From positions 4,303,321 to 4,367,320 of the forward strand of contig NC_030852.1 of assembly GCF_000208745.1 (NCBI RefSeq): a stretch of 64,000 nt of DNA, given 5' to 3'. The notes beneath the pieces were generated by a model, which ran no database searches, had not been told where the DNA came from, and was given only the letters and a program-made list of their open reading frames with translations. The position numbers and the translations under genes were made by a program. Positions 23,764 through 34,920 of the stretch are shown piece by piece. Source of the stretch: Theobroma cacao (taxonomy: Eukaryota; Streptophyta; Magnoliopsida; Malvales; Malvaceae). Every line of letters begins with the position of its first letter. The stretch's first letter is position 1.

Positions 23764-26727
23764 TGTAAAACCCAACCCTATAAACACATGTCATGACATA
23801 CATGCACTGAGTAGCATGTTATTACGCTAGGAAAGTCTCAAAGAATAGACGAAACCCGATATTATACCTAACGGTACACTTGAGTTGATTTAACCTTGAA
23901 CTAGTTCAAATAGGAATCGTAGGATGAAATTTAATATTTTACAGTCCAAGAATGACTAAAAATGATTGTTTGGAGTTCGAGGGTTCATTTGGGAATAAAT
24001 TGAAAATTTTGATGTTTAGGGGTAAAATCATCATTTTACCACCTAAGATAATAATTTGATCATGGAGTGAAATTTTTGACCAAGATTAACTATTTGGAGT
24101 ATAATTTAATGATAAGAAGTGAAAAAGTTTAATTTCGGTGATTTTTGGAGTGTAGGGGCAAAATCGTAATTTTACCACTCGCGGATAAAATTTGAGATTT
24201 TGAGAGAATTTCGATCAAATTTGACAGATTGAAGAATGGTATGAGTATAAGGGATGAAAAATATGTCTATGGGCAATTTTTTAGTTTTTGGGGCAAAAAT
24301 GTAATTTTTGACTTTTATTGGGGTAAAAGTGTAAATTTAAAAAATTACTCCACCAAGACTTTGGATAAGTCTGAGAATTTTATCTAAGCTATGGATATGT
24401 GGGACAAGTGTATGGTGAAAATTTAGAAACAAATGGATGGCTAGAATTTAAGAAATTAATAAAACATTAAAAAATAAATAAAATAATATTATATTATTTT
24501 AGCCTTTAAAAAGGTCAAAATTTCCAGAATTCTCATATTCTTCAAGCTGTCGAAACCAGGAGAGAAAAGGGGGAAAAGAAATAAGAACCCTAGCTGAAAA
24601 ATTTGGGGAAAATCAAGAGAAATCAAGAAATCAAGCATTAAAAAGGTAAATTTCATTGATTTTCCTTGTGATTTTCACTACCCATGCATTTTTTCTCATT
24701 TCCATGCAAAATTAGAAAGTGGGTATGGACACCCATGCTGGCCAAACCTCCATGGATGAGTTTTGAGCTTGAGTTTTGGTTGATTTTAATTAAATTAAGT
24801 GATTTTAGTTAGGTTATATTGTAATATAGCAAAAATAAGCTAGAGAAATAATTTTCTCCCATTGAAACCCATTATGCTGAATTTTCTAGGGGAATATTGG
24901 CTGCTGATCTTGATGTTTATTTGAGGAATTATGATGAATAATGATGAATTATGAGCCAAGAAAAATAATGGGAATTTTCGGAGAAAAAATACGAATTTTT
25001 ACCCACTAAGGGTATTTTCGTAATTTACTATCGGGACTGATAATTTGCAACACATTGAGGGACATTAAGTCAATTTGGGTGCAATTGAGGTATAGAAACT
25101 GAAAAAAATTTAATTTGGAGTTTAAATGGAGTGCGTTAGCAATTTATCGAGTAAAGTGCCAAAAATAGGTTAATACCGCGTTTAAGCCATTTTAGGCTAT
25201 TGCATTTCATACCATGCATTAGCATAGGATTTAAGTCAGTTGTATAGTGATTTAGCATCAATGTGGTAAATTGTGTAATTTTTGCAATGTGTCTAGGAGG
25301 AGAGCCTTCCGGTAAAGGCAAGAAAGTCATACCCGACGAACAGTGATCGGGGCATCTAGAAAGCATTTAATTTGTACAAACTGTGAGTAAACCTATTATT
25401 ATTGTAAATTATCTAGAGTTTATTTTTAAATGCTCTTTATGTATTTTATGAAACGAAAATGAGATTAAAATGGGACTTTTGATGTTTTAGAAATAAATGT
25501 GACAAATAAATATATTGTGTTGATTNATGGTGTTGATTATCTGAAATAAGAAACTTTTGATCAATAAATTGAGTAAATGGGAGGCTGCCAGTTGTCTTGA
25601 AAAATATATTTTCCTATGAATGACTTATGATATATGAGTATATGTGGCTATATTTTATAATTGCATTGGGAATTTATGTAACCTATCTTTTACTATGCAG
25701 GCTGGGTAAATAAATAAAAGTCATGTTATACTGTCAAAATTTTATTAAAATTGATGGGTTTAGTCACTGTAGTGACGGGTTTTCGTGGACTACCTATTAG
25801 AGGGGTACGGTAAACCCGGTTATATAGTTACTCCGGTTGTAAAGGCGATGAGGGTAACTCTCGGGATAGTGTTAGAGCTCACTTCACGTCGAACCCCCAC
25901 ATGAATGTGTAATTCGGCCAACGCCAAGGAACAGCTTGTTTTCAAAACTAACATGTTTTTAACATGTAAATATCTTAACAACCTTGGCGGACTCGGCTAG
26001 ATGCCTTGGCCAAGGTATCCTCGAGGATTAGTTTTTGGCTTGAGCCCTGTTTTTAATAAAAGTCATAAGCCTTAATAACTGTTTTGGTAAATTACAAATA
26101 TTTTATGGTTTAAGAAATAAATTAAAAACCTTATGAAATGGTTTGTGATTTGTTGTTTAAACTAGCCTCCATTTTACTTGCCTTTAGATATTTATAATAA
26201 TGTCTGTTTGCTCATTGGGATTGAAAAATCTCACCCACCTCCTTTCCAAATATTTCAGGCCTATGGTAGCTTGTAGATACCCGATTTTGTTGAGGATTCC
26301 AGTTGACCCCTCTATCTCACAGACAGTAGGTTACTATCACCAACACTTGATGTATTTATGGGCCACTTGTCATTGTAATTATTATTGTACATTATAACTT
26401 TGTAAATTATTGTATGTATGAATTTATTTTACTTACACGTGTTTCTATAAATATTATTTTCTATAAAAATGCTATATTTTAATCAATATTTTGAATAGTA
26501 ATATTTGTATATAAATCCTTTTAAAATAATTTTGTCTTTTGATTTACTTGAGCCGGAAACGACTGGTAATTGTTTAAAACGAAATGTTTAACAACGATTG
26601 CTCGCAGGAAAGGCAAGAAACTGATACGTAAGCCATGTGAGGTTCCGATTGGCATTCCGGGTAATGAGTGTAAATCGGGACGTTGCGGCGATTGTCATGG
26701 GCCCGAGGGAGGTTTCGGATCGTGACA
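23764..26727 (+). repeat. 3' LTR of the Tekay-like Gypsy element (2,964 bp)
   Basis: Starts TGTAAAACCCAACCC and ends GGATCGTGACA. It is 15 bases longer than the 5' LTR, and essentially all of this comes from a short duplicated stretch around the single N at 25526, so that difference may be an assembly artefact. Confidence 0.95.
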
Positions 26728-26732
26728 CTACT

Positions 26733-28838
26733 TCTTTCACACCTCAGCAAAATGGAGTTAGTAAGAGAAAAAATAAAACACCATGGAAATGTGTTGATGC
26801 TTGTTGTATGAAAAAAGAATGCCCAAGAGATTTTCGGCAGAAGCTGCAAATACTGTAGTTTATTTATTGAATCAGCTACCAACACATGCATTGAGTAACA
26901 GAACCACATTTGAAGCTTGGTATGGTTACAGACCCTCAATTGCTCATTTGAAGGTCTTTAGTTGTGTATGTTATGTGCACATACTAAACTCATTGAGAGA
27001 TAAACTGCATCAGAAAGCTAAACTTGGAGTATTTGTTAGATACAGTGCTCAAGCAAAAGCATATAGAATTTATCTATTAAGCAAAAAGAAAGTAGTTGTG
27101 AGTCAAGATGTAGTGTTTGATGAAGTTGCTAGTTAGAACTGAAAAGAACCTAAGCCTTAACCATCAACTCTTATACATCATATTTAAGCTTCAGCTTCTG
27201 ATGATCAGGTTGAAATTGAGGAAGATGACAGCATAGATGATTTGCCAGTTAGGGGAACCGGTTCTCTTGAAGATATATATTAGAGAAGCCTGGTTGGTAT
27301 TGAAGAACCTAGTTGCTATGTTGAAGCTTCTAAGGATCCTGTTTGGCTTAAAGCTATGCATGAGGAACTTTAAATGATTAAAAAAAAATGGAACATGGTC
27401 TATGGTTAATGGACTTGTAAATAGAAACATTATAGGTGTAAAATGGATATTTAAGAAGAAATTGAATCCTGATGGTTCTCTTAACAGATGGAAGGCATGA
27501 TTAGTAGCCAAAGGCTACAATTAATTACTTGGTGTTGACTACGGAGAAGCATTTGCTCTAGTAGCTAGGTATGATACAATTAGATTATTATTAGCTCTAG
27601 TTGCTGCATGTAAGTGGAATGTTTATCATTTGGATATAAAATTTGCATTTCTTAATGGCATATTAAAAGAGGAGATTTACACTAAACAGCCTAAAGGGTT
27701 TGAATTATCTCCTAGTTAGAATAAAGTATACAAGCTCCACAAAGCCTTTTATGGCTTGAAGTAAGCACTTAGGAGGTGGTACAGCAAAATCAATGATCAC
27801 TTGATTCATCAAGGCTTTGTAAAAAGTTAGAATGAAGCTACACTATACACTCTCAAATCAGTTGATAAATTACTATTGATAGTGTCATTATATGTGGATG
27901 ACTTATTAGTTATTGGGAGTTGTGAAAATGCCTTGCAAAAATTTAGATCACAGATGCAAGCAGATTTTTTGACCTGATAGACTTGGGACTTATAAGATAT
28001 TTCCTTGGACTCGAAGTTCATCATTTAAGTAGTGGTTTTTGGTTGTCTCAAAAAAGCTACATCTCTAAGGTTCTCAAGAGATTTCAGATGATAAATTGCA
28101 AAACTGTTACCACTCAATTTGTTGGAAACAGCAAACTTTGTACAGATACTGGTAATGAGCTTGAAAACCCCTCTACATAAAAGAAGTTGATTGAATGTCT
28201 ATTTTATGTTTGTGCCTCTAGACTTGATATTCAATTCTCAGTGGCATTTCTTTCTTGATTAGGCAAACTCTAGCTGATCGGCATATGGTTGCTGCTAAGA
28301 GAATTTTAAGATACTCGAAGGAAACATAATCTTATGGGATTCATTATACCAAGCCAACCAGAGTTGCACTTTTAGGTTATATTGATTCTGATTTTGGAAG
28401 AAGTGTTGAAGATGCAATAAGCACATCTGGTTACTTATTTACTCTTGGTAATGGTCCCTTTTCTTAGAATTTACATAAAGAATATGTAATTGCTCAATCA
28501 TCAGCTGAATCAGAATACATTGTTGTAGCAGAGGCTTTAAATCAAGCTCTTTGGCTAAGAAAGTTACTTGTTGATATTCAGTTTGAGCAAAACACTCCTA
28601 CAAATTTGTTTATTAATAATAAGTCTGCCATTGCTATTGTCAAAAATCCTGTTTGACATGGCAAGACTAAGCATATGAATCTGAAATATTATGCCATTAG
28701 AGATGCAATGCAAAGAGGTGATATCAATGTTAATATTGTCCTTCAGAGTTGCAACTAGTAGATATCTTGACTAAACCCCATCAAAAATCGAGATTTGAAG
28801 TGATCAAAACTCAGCTAAATTTTTCCATTACAAGTGTT
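26733..28838 (+). pseudogene. Copia integrase C-terminal part, reverse transcriptase and RNase H, broken
   Basis: The piece resumes the Copia pol after the Gypsy insertion: SFTPQQNGVSKRKN, then RFSAEAANTVVYLLNQLPTH (26829 on), a spacer rich in stops, and the reverse transcriptase: VKWIFKKKLNPDGSLNRWK, YHLDIKFAFLNGILKEEIY and the catalytic [11 protein letters not shown] (about 27890). Then comes the connection domain (LGLIRYFLGLEVHHLSSGF) and RNase H (SAESEYIVVAEALNQALWLR, with a TKHMNLKYYAIRD block). Stops and frameshifts occur throughout. It was one frame with 14066-15797 before the Gypsy inserted. Confidence 0.9.
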
Positions 28839-28847
28839 AAGGGGGAA

Positions 28848-29156
28848 TGTTAGAGAACAATACTTGCATGGACACGTGCAAGTATTTTGCCTATATGTTT
28901 AGTGCTTAATATGCTTACTAGCTGTGAACACTTTTGATGCTAAGACAACATTATTATACATGTTGTGTTGTTTCTACCTTGCTTGTACACTTGTTAAGCT
29001 GTTGTTACAAGTGTTATAATCTCAAATATCTTGTAATATATATACTCACTGTGTGATCATGTAAAAAAAAAAAAATGAATACCCCATTTTTGCTCATTAT
29101 CTCCTTCCAACTTCTCTCTAATTAGTATTACATAGTGATATATCATGTCTTTAACA
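28848..29156 (+). repeat. 3' LTR of the Copia element, with preceding polypurine tract
   Basis: Begins TGTTAGAGAACAATAC and ends GTCTTTAACA. The tract aagggggaa occupies 28839-28847 immediately before it. Confidence 0.93.
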
Positions 29157-29161
29157 TTATC

Positions 29162-30098
29162 CTTGTAGTAGGCATAACCTAAAGTTATGTTTAGTTGGCG
29201 GAATAAATAGGAATGAAATAGAATAGTTATTCTGTAGAAATAGAATAAAGTAAAAATAAAATAGAATAGTTATTATACAGTTTGGTACGACGAATGGAAT
29301 AGGATAGGAATAGTTATTATGACTTACTGCTGTATTTGGTTTATAAAAATAATTTTGGAATAAGAAAGAAATACAAGATAAAAGACAAAAATACCCTTTA
29401 CTATAATATATGATTATTTATTTTTATTTTATTTTATTTTTAAATATTAATAATTGATAATTTATTTAAACTATTCATAATATTAATTTAAATATTAATA
29501 TTTTTATAATTTAATTATTAATATTTTAAAATATTAATATTTTATTTAATTTAAATATTATTATGATTATTATTTTAATTTATTTTATTTTTTAGCTTAT
29601 TAAAATTTAATAATTTATTTATAATACTAATAATTGATCATTTAAATATTAATATTTTATTTAATTTAAATATTATTATGATCAATTATTTTATTTTATT
29701 TTATTTTTAAATGTTAATAATAGATAATTTATTTAAAATATTAATAATTGATAATTTAAATGTTAATATTTTATTTATTTTAAATATTATTATGATTAAT
29801 GTTTTATTTTATTTATTTTTAAAATATTAATAATTGATAATTTATTTAAAATATTGATAATTGATAAGTTAATTATCAACATTTTATTTATAATTTAATC
29901 TTTAACATTTTAAAATAATAATATTTTATTTATAATTGAAATATTATTATGACTATTTATTTTGAATTTAATTTAATTTATTTTTAAACATTAATAATTT
30001 ATAATTTATTTAAAATATTACTAATTGATAATTTAATTATTAGTATTTTATTTATAATTTAAATGTTATTATGCTTATTTATTTTTAATTTATTTTAT
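29162..30098. repeat. AT-rich imperfect tandem repeat up to the assembly gap
   Basis: 29200-29330 has repeats of the word gaatag/aatagttatt. From about 29410 the sequence is almost pure A/T and recycles taataattgataattta, tttaaaatattaata and aatattattatga. The last word recurs near 29560, 29672, 29785, 29940 and 30062, an irregular period of roughly 110-155 bases. No gene is supported. Confidence 0.7.
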
Positions 30099-30760
30099 NN
30101 NNNNNNNNNNNNNNNNNNNNNNNNNNNNNNNNNNNNNNNNNNNNNNNNNNNNNNNNNNNNNNNNNNNNNNNNNNNNNNNNNNNNNNNNNNNNNNNNNNNN
30201 NNNNNNNNNNNNNNNNNNNNNNNNNNNNNNNNNNNNNNNNNNNNNNNNNNNNNNNNNNNNNNNNNNNNNNNNNNNNNNNNNNNNNNNNNNNNNNNNNNNN
30301 NNNNNNNNNNNNNNNNNNNNNNNNNNNNNNNNNNNNNNNNNNNNNNNNNNNNNNNNNNNNNNNNNNNNNNNNNNNNNNNNNNNNNNNNNNNNNNNNNNNN
30401 NNNNNNNNNNNNNNNNNNNNNNNNNNNNNNNNNNNNNNNNNNNNNNNNNNNNNNNNNNNNNNNNNNNNNNNNNNNNNNNNNNNNNNNNNNNNNNNNNNNN
30501 NNNNNNNNNNNNNNNNNNNNNNNNNNNNNNNNNNNNNNNNNNNNNNNNNNNNNNNNNNNNNNNNNNNNNNNNNNNNNNNNNNNNNNNNNNNNNNNNNNNN
30601 NNNNNNNNNNNNNNNNNNNNNNNNNNNNNNNNNNNNNNNNNNNNNNNNNNNNNNNNNNNNNNNNNNNNNNNNNNNNNNNNNNNNNNNNNNNNNNNNNNNN
30701 NNNNNNNNNNNNNNNNNNNNNNNNNNNNNNNNNNNNNNNNNNNNNNNNNNNNNNNNNNNN
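30099..30760. other. Assembly gap (662 N)
   Basis: Run of N inside the AT-rich repeat. Any frame spanning it is meaningless. The repeat on its left makes collapse or missing copies likely. Confidence 1.
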
Positions 30761-30784
30761 AGTAGTTTAATTACTTATTATTAC

Positions 30785-30819
<35 letters not shown>
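30785..30819. repeat. (TA)n microsatellite
   Basis: About 16 consecutive TA units shortly after the gap. Confidence 0.95.
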
Positions 30820-30822
<3 letters not shown>

Positions 30823-31516
30823 GATATATAGATAACAGGATAAAAGAAGTTGCTATATTTCTATATATGGGGGGCATGAAAGTTGAGTCACAACCAAACA
30901 TTCAACAGTTTGTTGCATGCAATTTGTGGATGAATCAAGTAAGTTTATGTAAGTTGTGTTTGGTAGCAGTTTGCTGCAGGTGATTTGAGAGTCCAACCAA
31001 CTAGCTCCTCCTGAATACTTCCTTTTGCAAATTCATATATCATATATTAAAACTTCAGATATATATTCTGACATTTGAGCACAATATAATGAAAATGCAT
31101 GATCCCATCTACCATTCAAAAACCATTTTTTAGTTTTTTAGTAATTTTTTGTTGGATTTTAGCTGTCCTACTTGGTTTATCCTCACACTTGTATTCTTAG
31201 GTAAGCCAGTGCTTAGGATGCCCCAAGTTAGGATTTGCATATTTCTAGTTGCAGAGAAGAAATTTAAAGTAATATATATTTGGATATAATGAGAGTAAAT
31301 GTTTAAATCATGATGAAAATATAGATTTTTATTAATTATTTAACATAATGTAAATTCTTTACTGTGAGTAAAAAATAATTAAATTTAAGTTATAATTTAT
31401 ATCAATTGATTGAAAAGGAAGATTCATCTTTTAAGAAACTAAATTTCATGTGCAATGAATAATGCTTGAATTTCAAAAAAGTTATAGGAGTTTCTTTTTT
31501 GAAAATTAAAAGTTAT
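30820..31516. other. AT-rich intergenic DNA, no gene seen
   Basis: Contains an approximate internal repeat (caacagtttgttgcatgcaa near 30902 and agcagtttgctgcaggtgat near 30965) and otherwise unremarkable AT-rich sequence up to the LINE target site at 31517. Confidence 0.4.
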
Positions 31517-31651
31517 AGAAATTTAGCTAGTATATTTCCCTTTCCAACTTGTTTCTCTTGTATAGAGCAAAAGTGATTTCCTTACTTGGCACACATTAAG
31601 GCGATTCCATTATCGTACACCAAACTTTGAAAACCCTAGTTTTTGCCTCAC

Positions 31652-32085
31652 ATGGAGGCAGACTCATTAGGAGTCCCTCTCCAAAACCTTGACGGAGTCC
31701 ATGAAAGTGAGACTGCTAGAGTGGGGACCAAAAGAGGATGATCTAGATTGGACAGTAATGGGAAAAGTTGTGTTTTCAGTGATGCAGATGACCAAAGCGA
31801 TACCAAGCAGGATGGTATTCCAAAAGCTTCATACCGTAATATCCTTATGCACGATGGTTTCGAGGCCATGTCAAATGGAGAAGAATTAGAAGACGAAGGT
31901 TAGTTTATTGAAGGATTAGAATCAGATGATGATGAGATTAGATTGGAAATAGATGGCCCTTATATTAGTCTCACCAAGGAAGAAAAAAGAAGGATCCGTA
32001 AGCCTTGGATGAAAACATTTATTGTCAAACTCCTAGGAAGTGACACAAGTTATACATACTTATGTAATAAGGTGAAGCAGCTTTG
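31652..32085 (+). pseudogene. LINE first ORF, N-terminal part with start of DUF4283
   Basis: The ATG at 31652 opens MEADSLGVPLQNLDG. After two in-frame stops (near 31736 and 31904) the frame reaches GPYISLTKEEKRRIRKPWMK and IVKLLGSDTSYTYLCNK, the opening of the DUF4283 domain common in plant LINE ORF1-like proteins. It is interrupted at 32085 inside a TGG codon by the Sirevirus-like element, and the domain resumes at 45247. An acidic, low-complexity N-terminus precedes the domain. Its role is thought to be RNA binding. Confidence 0.82.
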
Positions 32086-33265
32086 TGTTGGCTCCATTAG
32101 TTTTTGATGATAATAAAACATTCCCATTCATTTTTGTCTAATATTTCTACTTGAGTGTGCAAGACAAAAATTTGTATGCCAAGAATAAATAAATCATTCA
32201 AAGGCACATATCAAAAATCATATGAATAAGGAGTCACAATTGATCAACAAAACAAAAGCCTTTTAGTTGGATAATGAAGGGTATTAATCAGCTAAAATTC
32301 AGATAAGAAGTTAGCGGGCTCAAAAGGTTTGAGAGACAGAGAAGACTTAGTTGACCAAGAAGTACGTCAGTCGACTAAGAGCCTACTGCTAGAAATCTGG
32401 ACTTCAAGATAGAAAAAACTTAATTGACTAAGAAGGAAGTTAGTCGACTAAGTGCTCACTACCAGAAACTAGGATTAGAAGATAGAGACAACTTAGTCGA
32501 CTAAGAGCGCAGATAGTCAACTAAGATCAGTCTGTCAAAAAATTTGAATTGAGCACTAGAAGACAGATTAACGGTTAGAACTGCCACCAAACTGTTTCCA
32601 ACGGTCAAAAACTGCCTAACACCTATCAGAGCTGATTTCTCAAGTATTTAAGAGGCTCCCAATGGTTAGAAAATCAATTAAGGCTTCAAAGTCCAAAAAG
32701 AGCTCAAAAAATTGTAAAAACCTTTAGCATACTTTCTGCACTTCACTCCTATCCTTGTAAAAGATTCAAGCACTTCACTTTGTACCACTTAGATCAAGTC
32801 AGTGATCATAGGTACACATTTATCTCTCTTCTCCTTGTATACTTAGAGTGTGCGAGACACTCTAAGGGATTTATTCAAGCTTGGATTGCTTGATTGAGTG
32901 TATAGGTTCTAACTTAGCCTCGAAAAGTTAGTTGTTGGGTTTTAGTTGATCCCGGTAAAAACCACTGTGAAAGATTTTGGCTGCGTCTGGTAAAAGTTAT
33001 TGTAAAAGCTTGGTGAAAGCTTGCGAATTTCACCGTTCACGGTGGATTTGTTTGGAAAATCGTTGGTTAAACAATCAAGGTAATGGGTGTAGATCTTGGA
33101 CCAAACCACTATAAATTTTGATGTGATTGTCTGCTCTATTTTTAATTTTTCATTCATCTTTAAATCTTTCTTTTATCTTGCATTTGTCCCCAAGTTGAAG
33201 TCAATTTTAGTAAGAGGCAAAAAATGCTATTCACCCTCCTCTAGCACATTTACTTGGGACCAACA
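32086..33265 (+). repeat. 5' LTR of the Sirevirus-like element, with palindromic promoter repeats
   Basis: Between 32345 and 32530 the word cttagtcgactaag or a variant recurs about six times (perfect at 32492-32505; ttagtcgactaag at 32440-32452). A TATA-like tatttaag lies downstream at about 32645-32652. Palindromic repeats upstream of the start site are known for Sirevirus LTRs, although this motif differs from the published CACCGGAC-type one as I recall it. Confidence 0.9.
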
Positions 33266-33267
33266 AG

Positions 33268-33279
33268 TGGTATCAGAGC
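33268..33279 (+). other. Primer-binding site (initiator tRNA-Met type)
   Basis: tggtatcagagc, a perfect match to the plant consensus, two bases after the 5' LTR. Confidence 0.93.
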
Positions 33280-33322
33280 CTGACCTCTGTTTTTAAGGTC
33301 GAACACCCTTGGAAAGATCCAA

Positions 33323-34920
33323 ATGGCTCTTCAAAAATCTATAGTTGCTGAGGGATAGTCCACAAATAGAGCACCCTTGTTTGATGGCTCAAATTACCCA
33401 TATTGGAGTACTAGGATGTCAATATACATTAGGGTAATAGATTACGAGATGTGGGATGTCATTACTGATGGTCCTTTTATTCCTTCAACCTTAAATGTTG
33501 TAACCAACGAGATGATTCCTAAGCCAAGGTCTGAATGGACCGAAGCTGAAACCAAAAGAGCCCAAACAAACTTCAAGGCAATCAATACACTACATTGTGC
33601 TTTAACTCCCACCGAATTCAACAAAGTATCAAGCTGTACTACAGCTAAACAAGTATGGGCTACACTTAGGATTATTCATGAAGGGACTTTACAAGTCAAG
33701 GAATCCAAGATAGCTTTCTTAACCCACAATTATGAGATATTTAAGATGGAACCTGGTGAATATATCACCAGCATGCTAGATATATTCACAAACATCATAA
33801 ATAAATTGAGTTAGTTAAACTAATTCTTGAATATGAAATTGTTAAAAGAGTTTTTAGAAACCTATCCAAAAATTGGAAGCCAAAGGTGACTACCATCTGT
33901 GAAGCTAAGGACTTAAATGTTATAACTCTAGATGAAATTTATGGTTTTCTTCTCACCCATGAGCTAGAACTTAAGGAATAGGAAGAGGAAGACAAAAGAG
34001 AAGCAAAGGAAAAGAAGAAAAGTATTAGATAGTTTATCTTGTGATGATTATGAGGAACTAGCTATGGTTGCAAGAAGGTTCAGAAAGCTTATGGGACAAA
34101 GAAACTGAAGATTGGCTAAGAGAAGTTATAGAAGAGATCAAGGCTCTTCATGGAAAACTAAAAATAAGAATGAGTCCAATAAGAAAGAAGAGTTTATATG
34201 CTTTGAATGCAAGAAGTCGGGACACTTCATGTTAGAATGCCCCTTGCTAAAGGAGGAAACTTTTAAGAAAAACAAAAAATCGAATAAAGCAATGGTGGTT
34301 GCAACTTGGTCAGATAATGATACCTTAAGTTCTGATGATGATGAAGAAAAGATGAAACAAAAAGCTAATCTATGTCTGATGGCAAGGGATGATGAATCTG
34401 AGGTATCTTCATCCCTTTGTGATATTTCAATTGATGAACTACAAGAGGAGTATGAATGTCTTTGTGATGAATTTGAGAAACTCGCATCAAAATATAAAAC
34501 TTTGAAAAGAAAAACTGTATCTTTTGAGACTGATTTGCAAAATATAAAACATGACTTCAATTCTATTTTTGAGCAAAGAACTTTTTTGCAAATTGAATTA
34601 GAGCATTCAAAAACAGATTTTGAAACTCTAAAATTAGAATTGGAAAACAAAATAGGAGCTTTACAAAAAACAGTTGAAGAAAATGCTAATCTTAAAAGTT
34701 TGAGGAAAGAAACATCAAGGAGGAACACATATTTTAAGAAAAATTCTGATAATGCTTCATTTAGATGTTGTAATTGTGGAAAACTTGGACATTTATCTTC
34801 TGACTATTATAATAATAAGAGCATGCAGAAAACTAGAAACATTTGGGTTCCAAAAGGATCCTATATTGCAGCTAACCTTCAAGAACCCATCAAAGTATGG
34901 GTACTTATTAAGAAAAACTA
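33323..34920 (+). pseudogene. Sirevirus-like gag, broken
   Basis: The ATG at 33323 gives MALQKSIVAEG, an in-frame TAG, then PLFDGSNYPYWSTRMSIYI and a long gag core (to about 33814). A second stretch, 34112-34921, holds one good zinc knuckle, CFECKKSGHFMLEC (about 34200-34241). A coiled-coil-like, acidic region follows (SSLCDISIDELQEEYECL; KTDFETLKLELENKIG), then a second knuckle, CCNCGKLGHLSSDYYN, whose last cysteine is replaced by tyrosine. Two knuckles separated by a long coiled-coil-like region fit a large Sirevirus gag. Stops near 33352, 33812 and 33979 plus frameshifts disable it. Confidence 0.85.

Larger units (their letters stand above)
15798..26727 (+). mobile_element. Complete Gypsy (chromovirus, Tekay/Del-like) LTR retrotransposon
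   Basis: TG...CA ends with exact 5-bp target duplications ctact (15793-15797 and 26728-26732); the host Copia integrase frame continues directly across. LTRs are 2,949 and 2,964 bp around a 5.0-kb interior with gag, protease, reverse transcriptase, RNase H, integrase and a C-terminal chromodomain-like region. Very long LTRs and a chromodomain fit the Tekay/Del clade of plant chromoviruses. LTR differences are mostly C/T and G/A. All coding parts are broken. Confidence 0.95.
13642..29156 (+). mobile_element. Complete Copia LTR retrotransposon, split by a nested Gypsy element
   Basis: Outer TG...CA ends with exact 5-bp target duplications ttatc (13637-13641 and 29157-29161). LTRs of 308 and 309 bp flank an interior with gag, protease, integrase, reverse transcriptase and RNase H in Copia order. 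Discounting the Gypsy at 15798-26727 and its 5-bp duplication, the element is about 4.58 kb, a normal Copia length. The two LTRs differ at roughly 25-30 positions by eye, so it is not recent. Many stops and frameshifts make it inactive. Confidence 0.95.

Noticed and set aside
30063..30770. Open frame across the N run
   Set aside because: Consists almost wholly of unknown bases.
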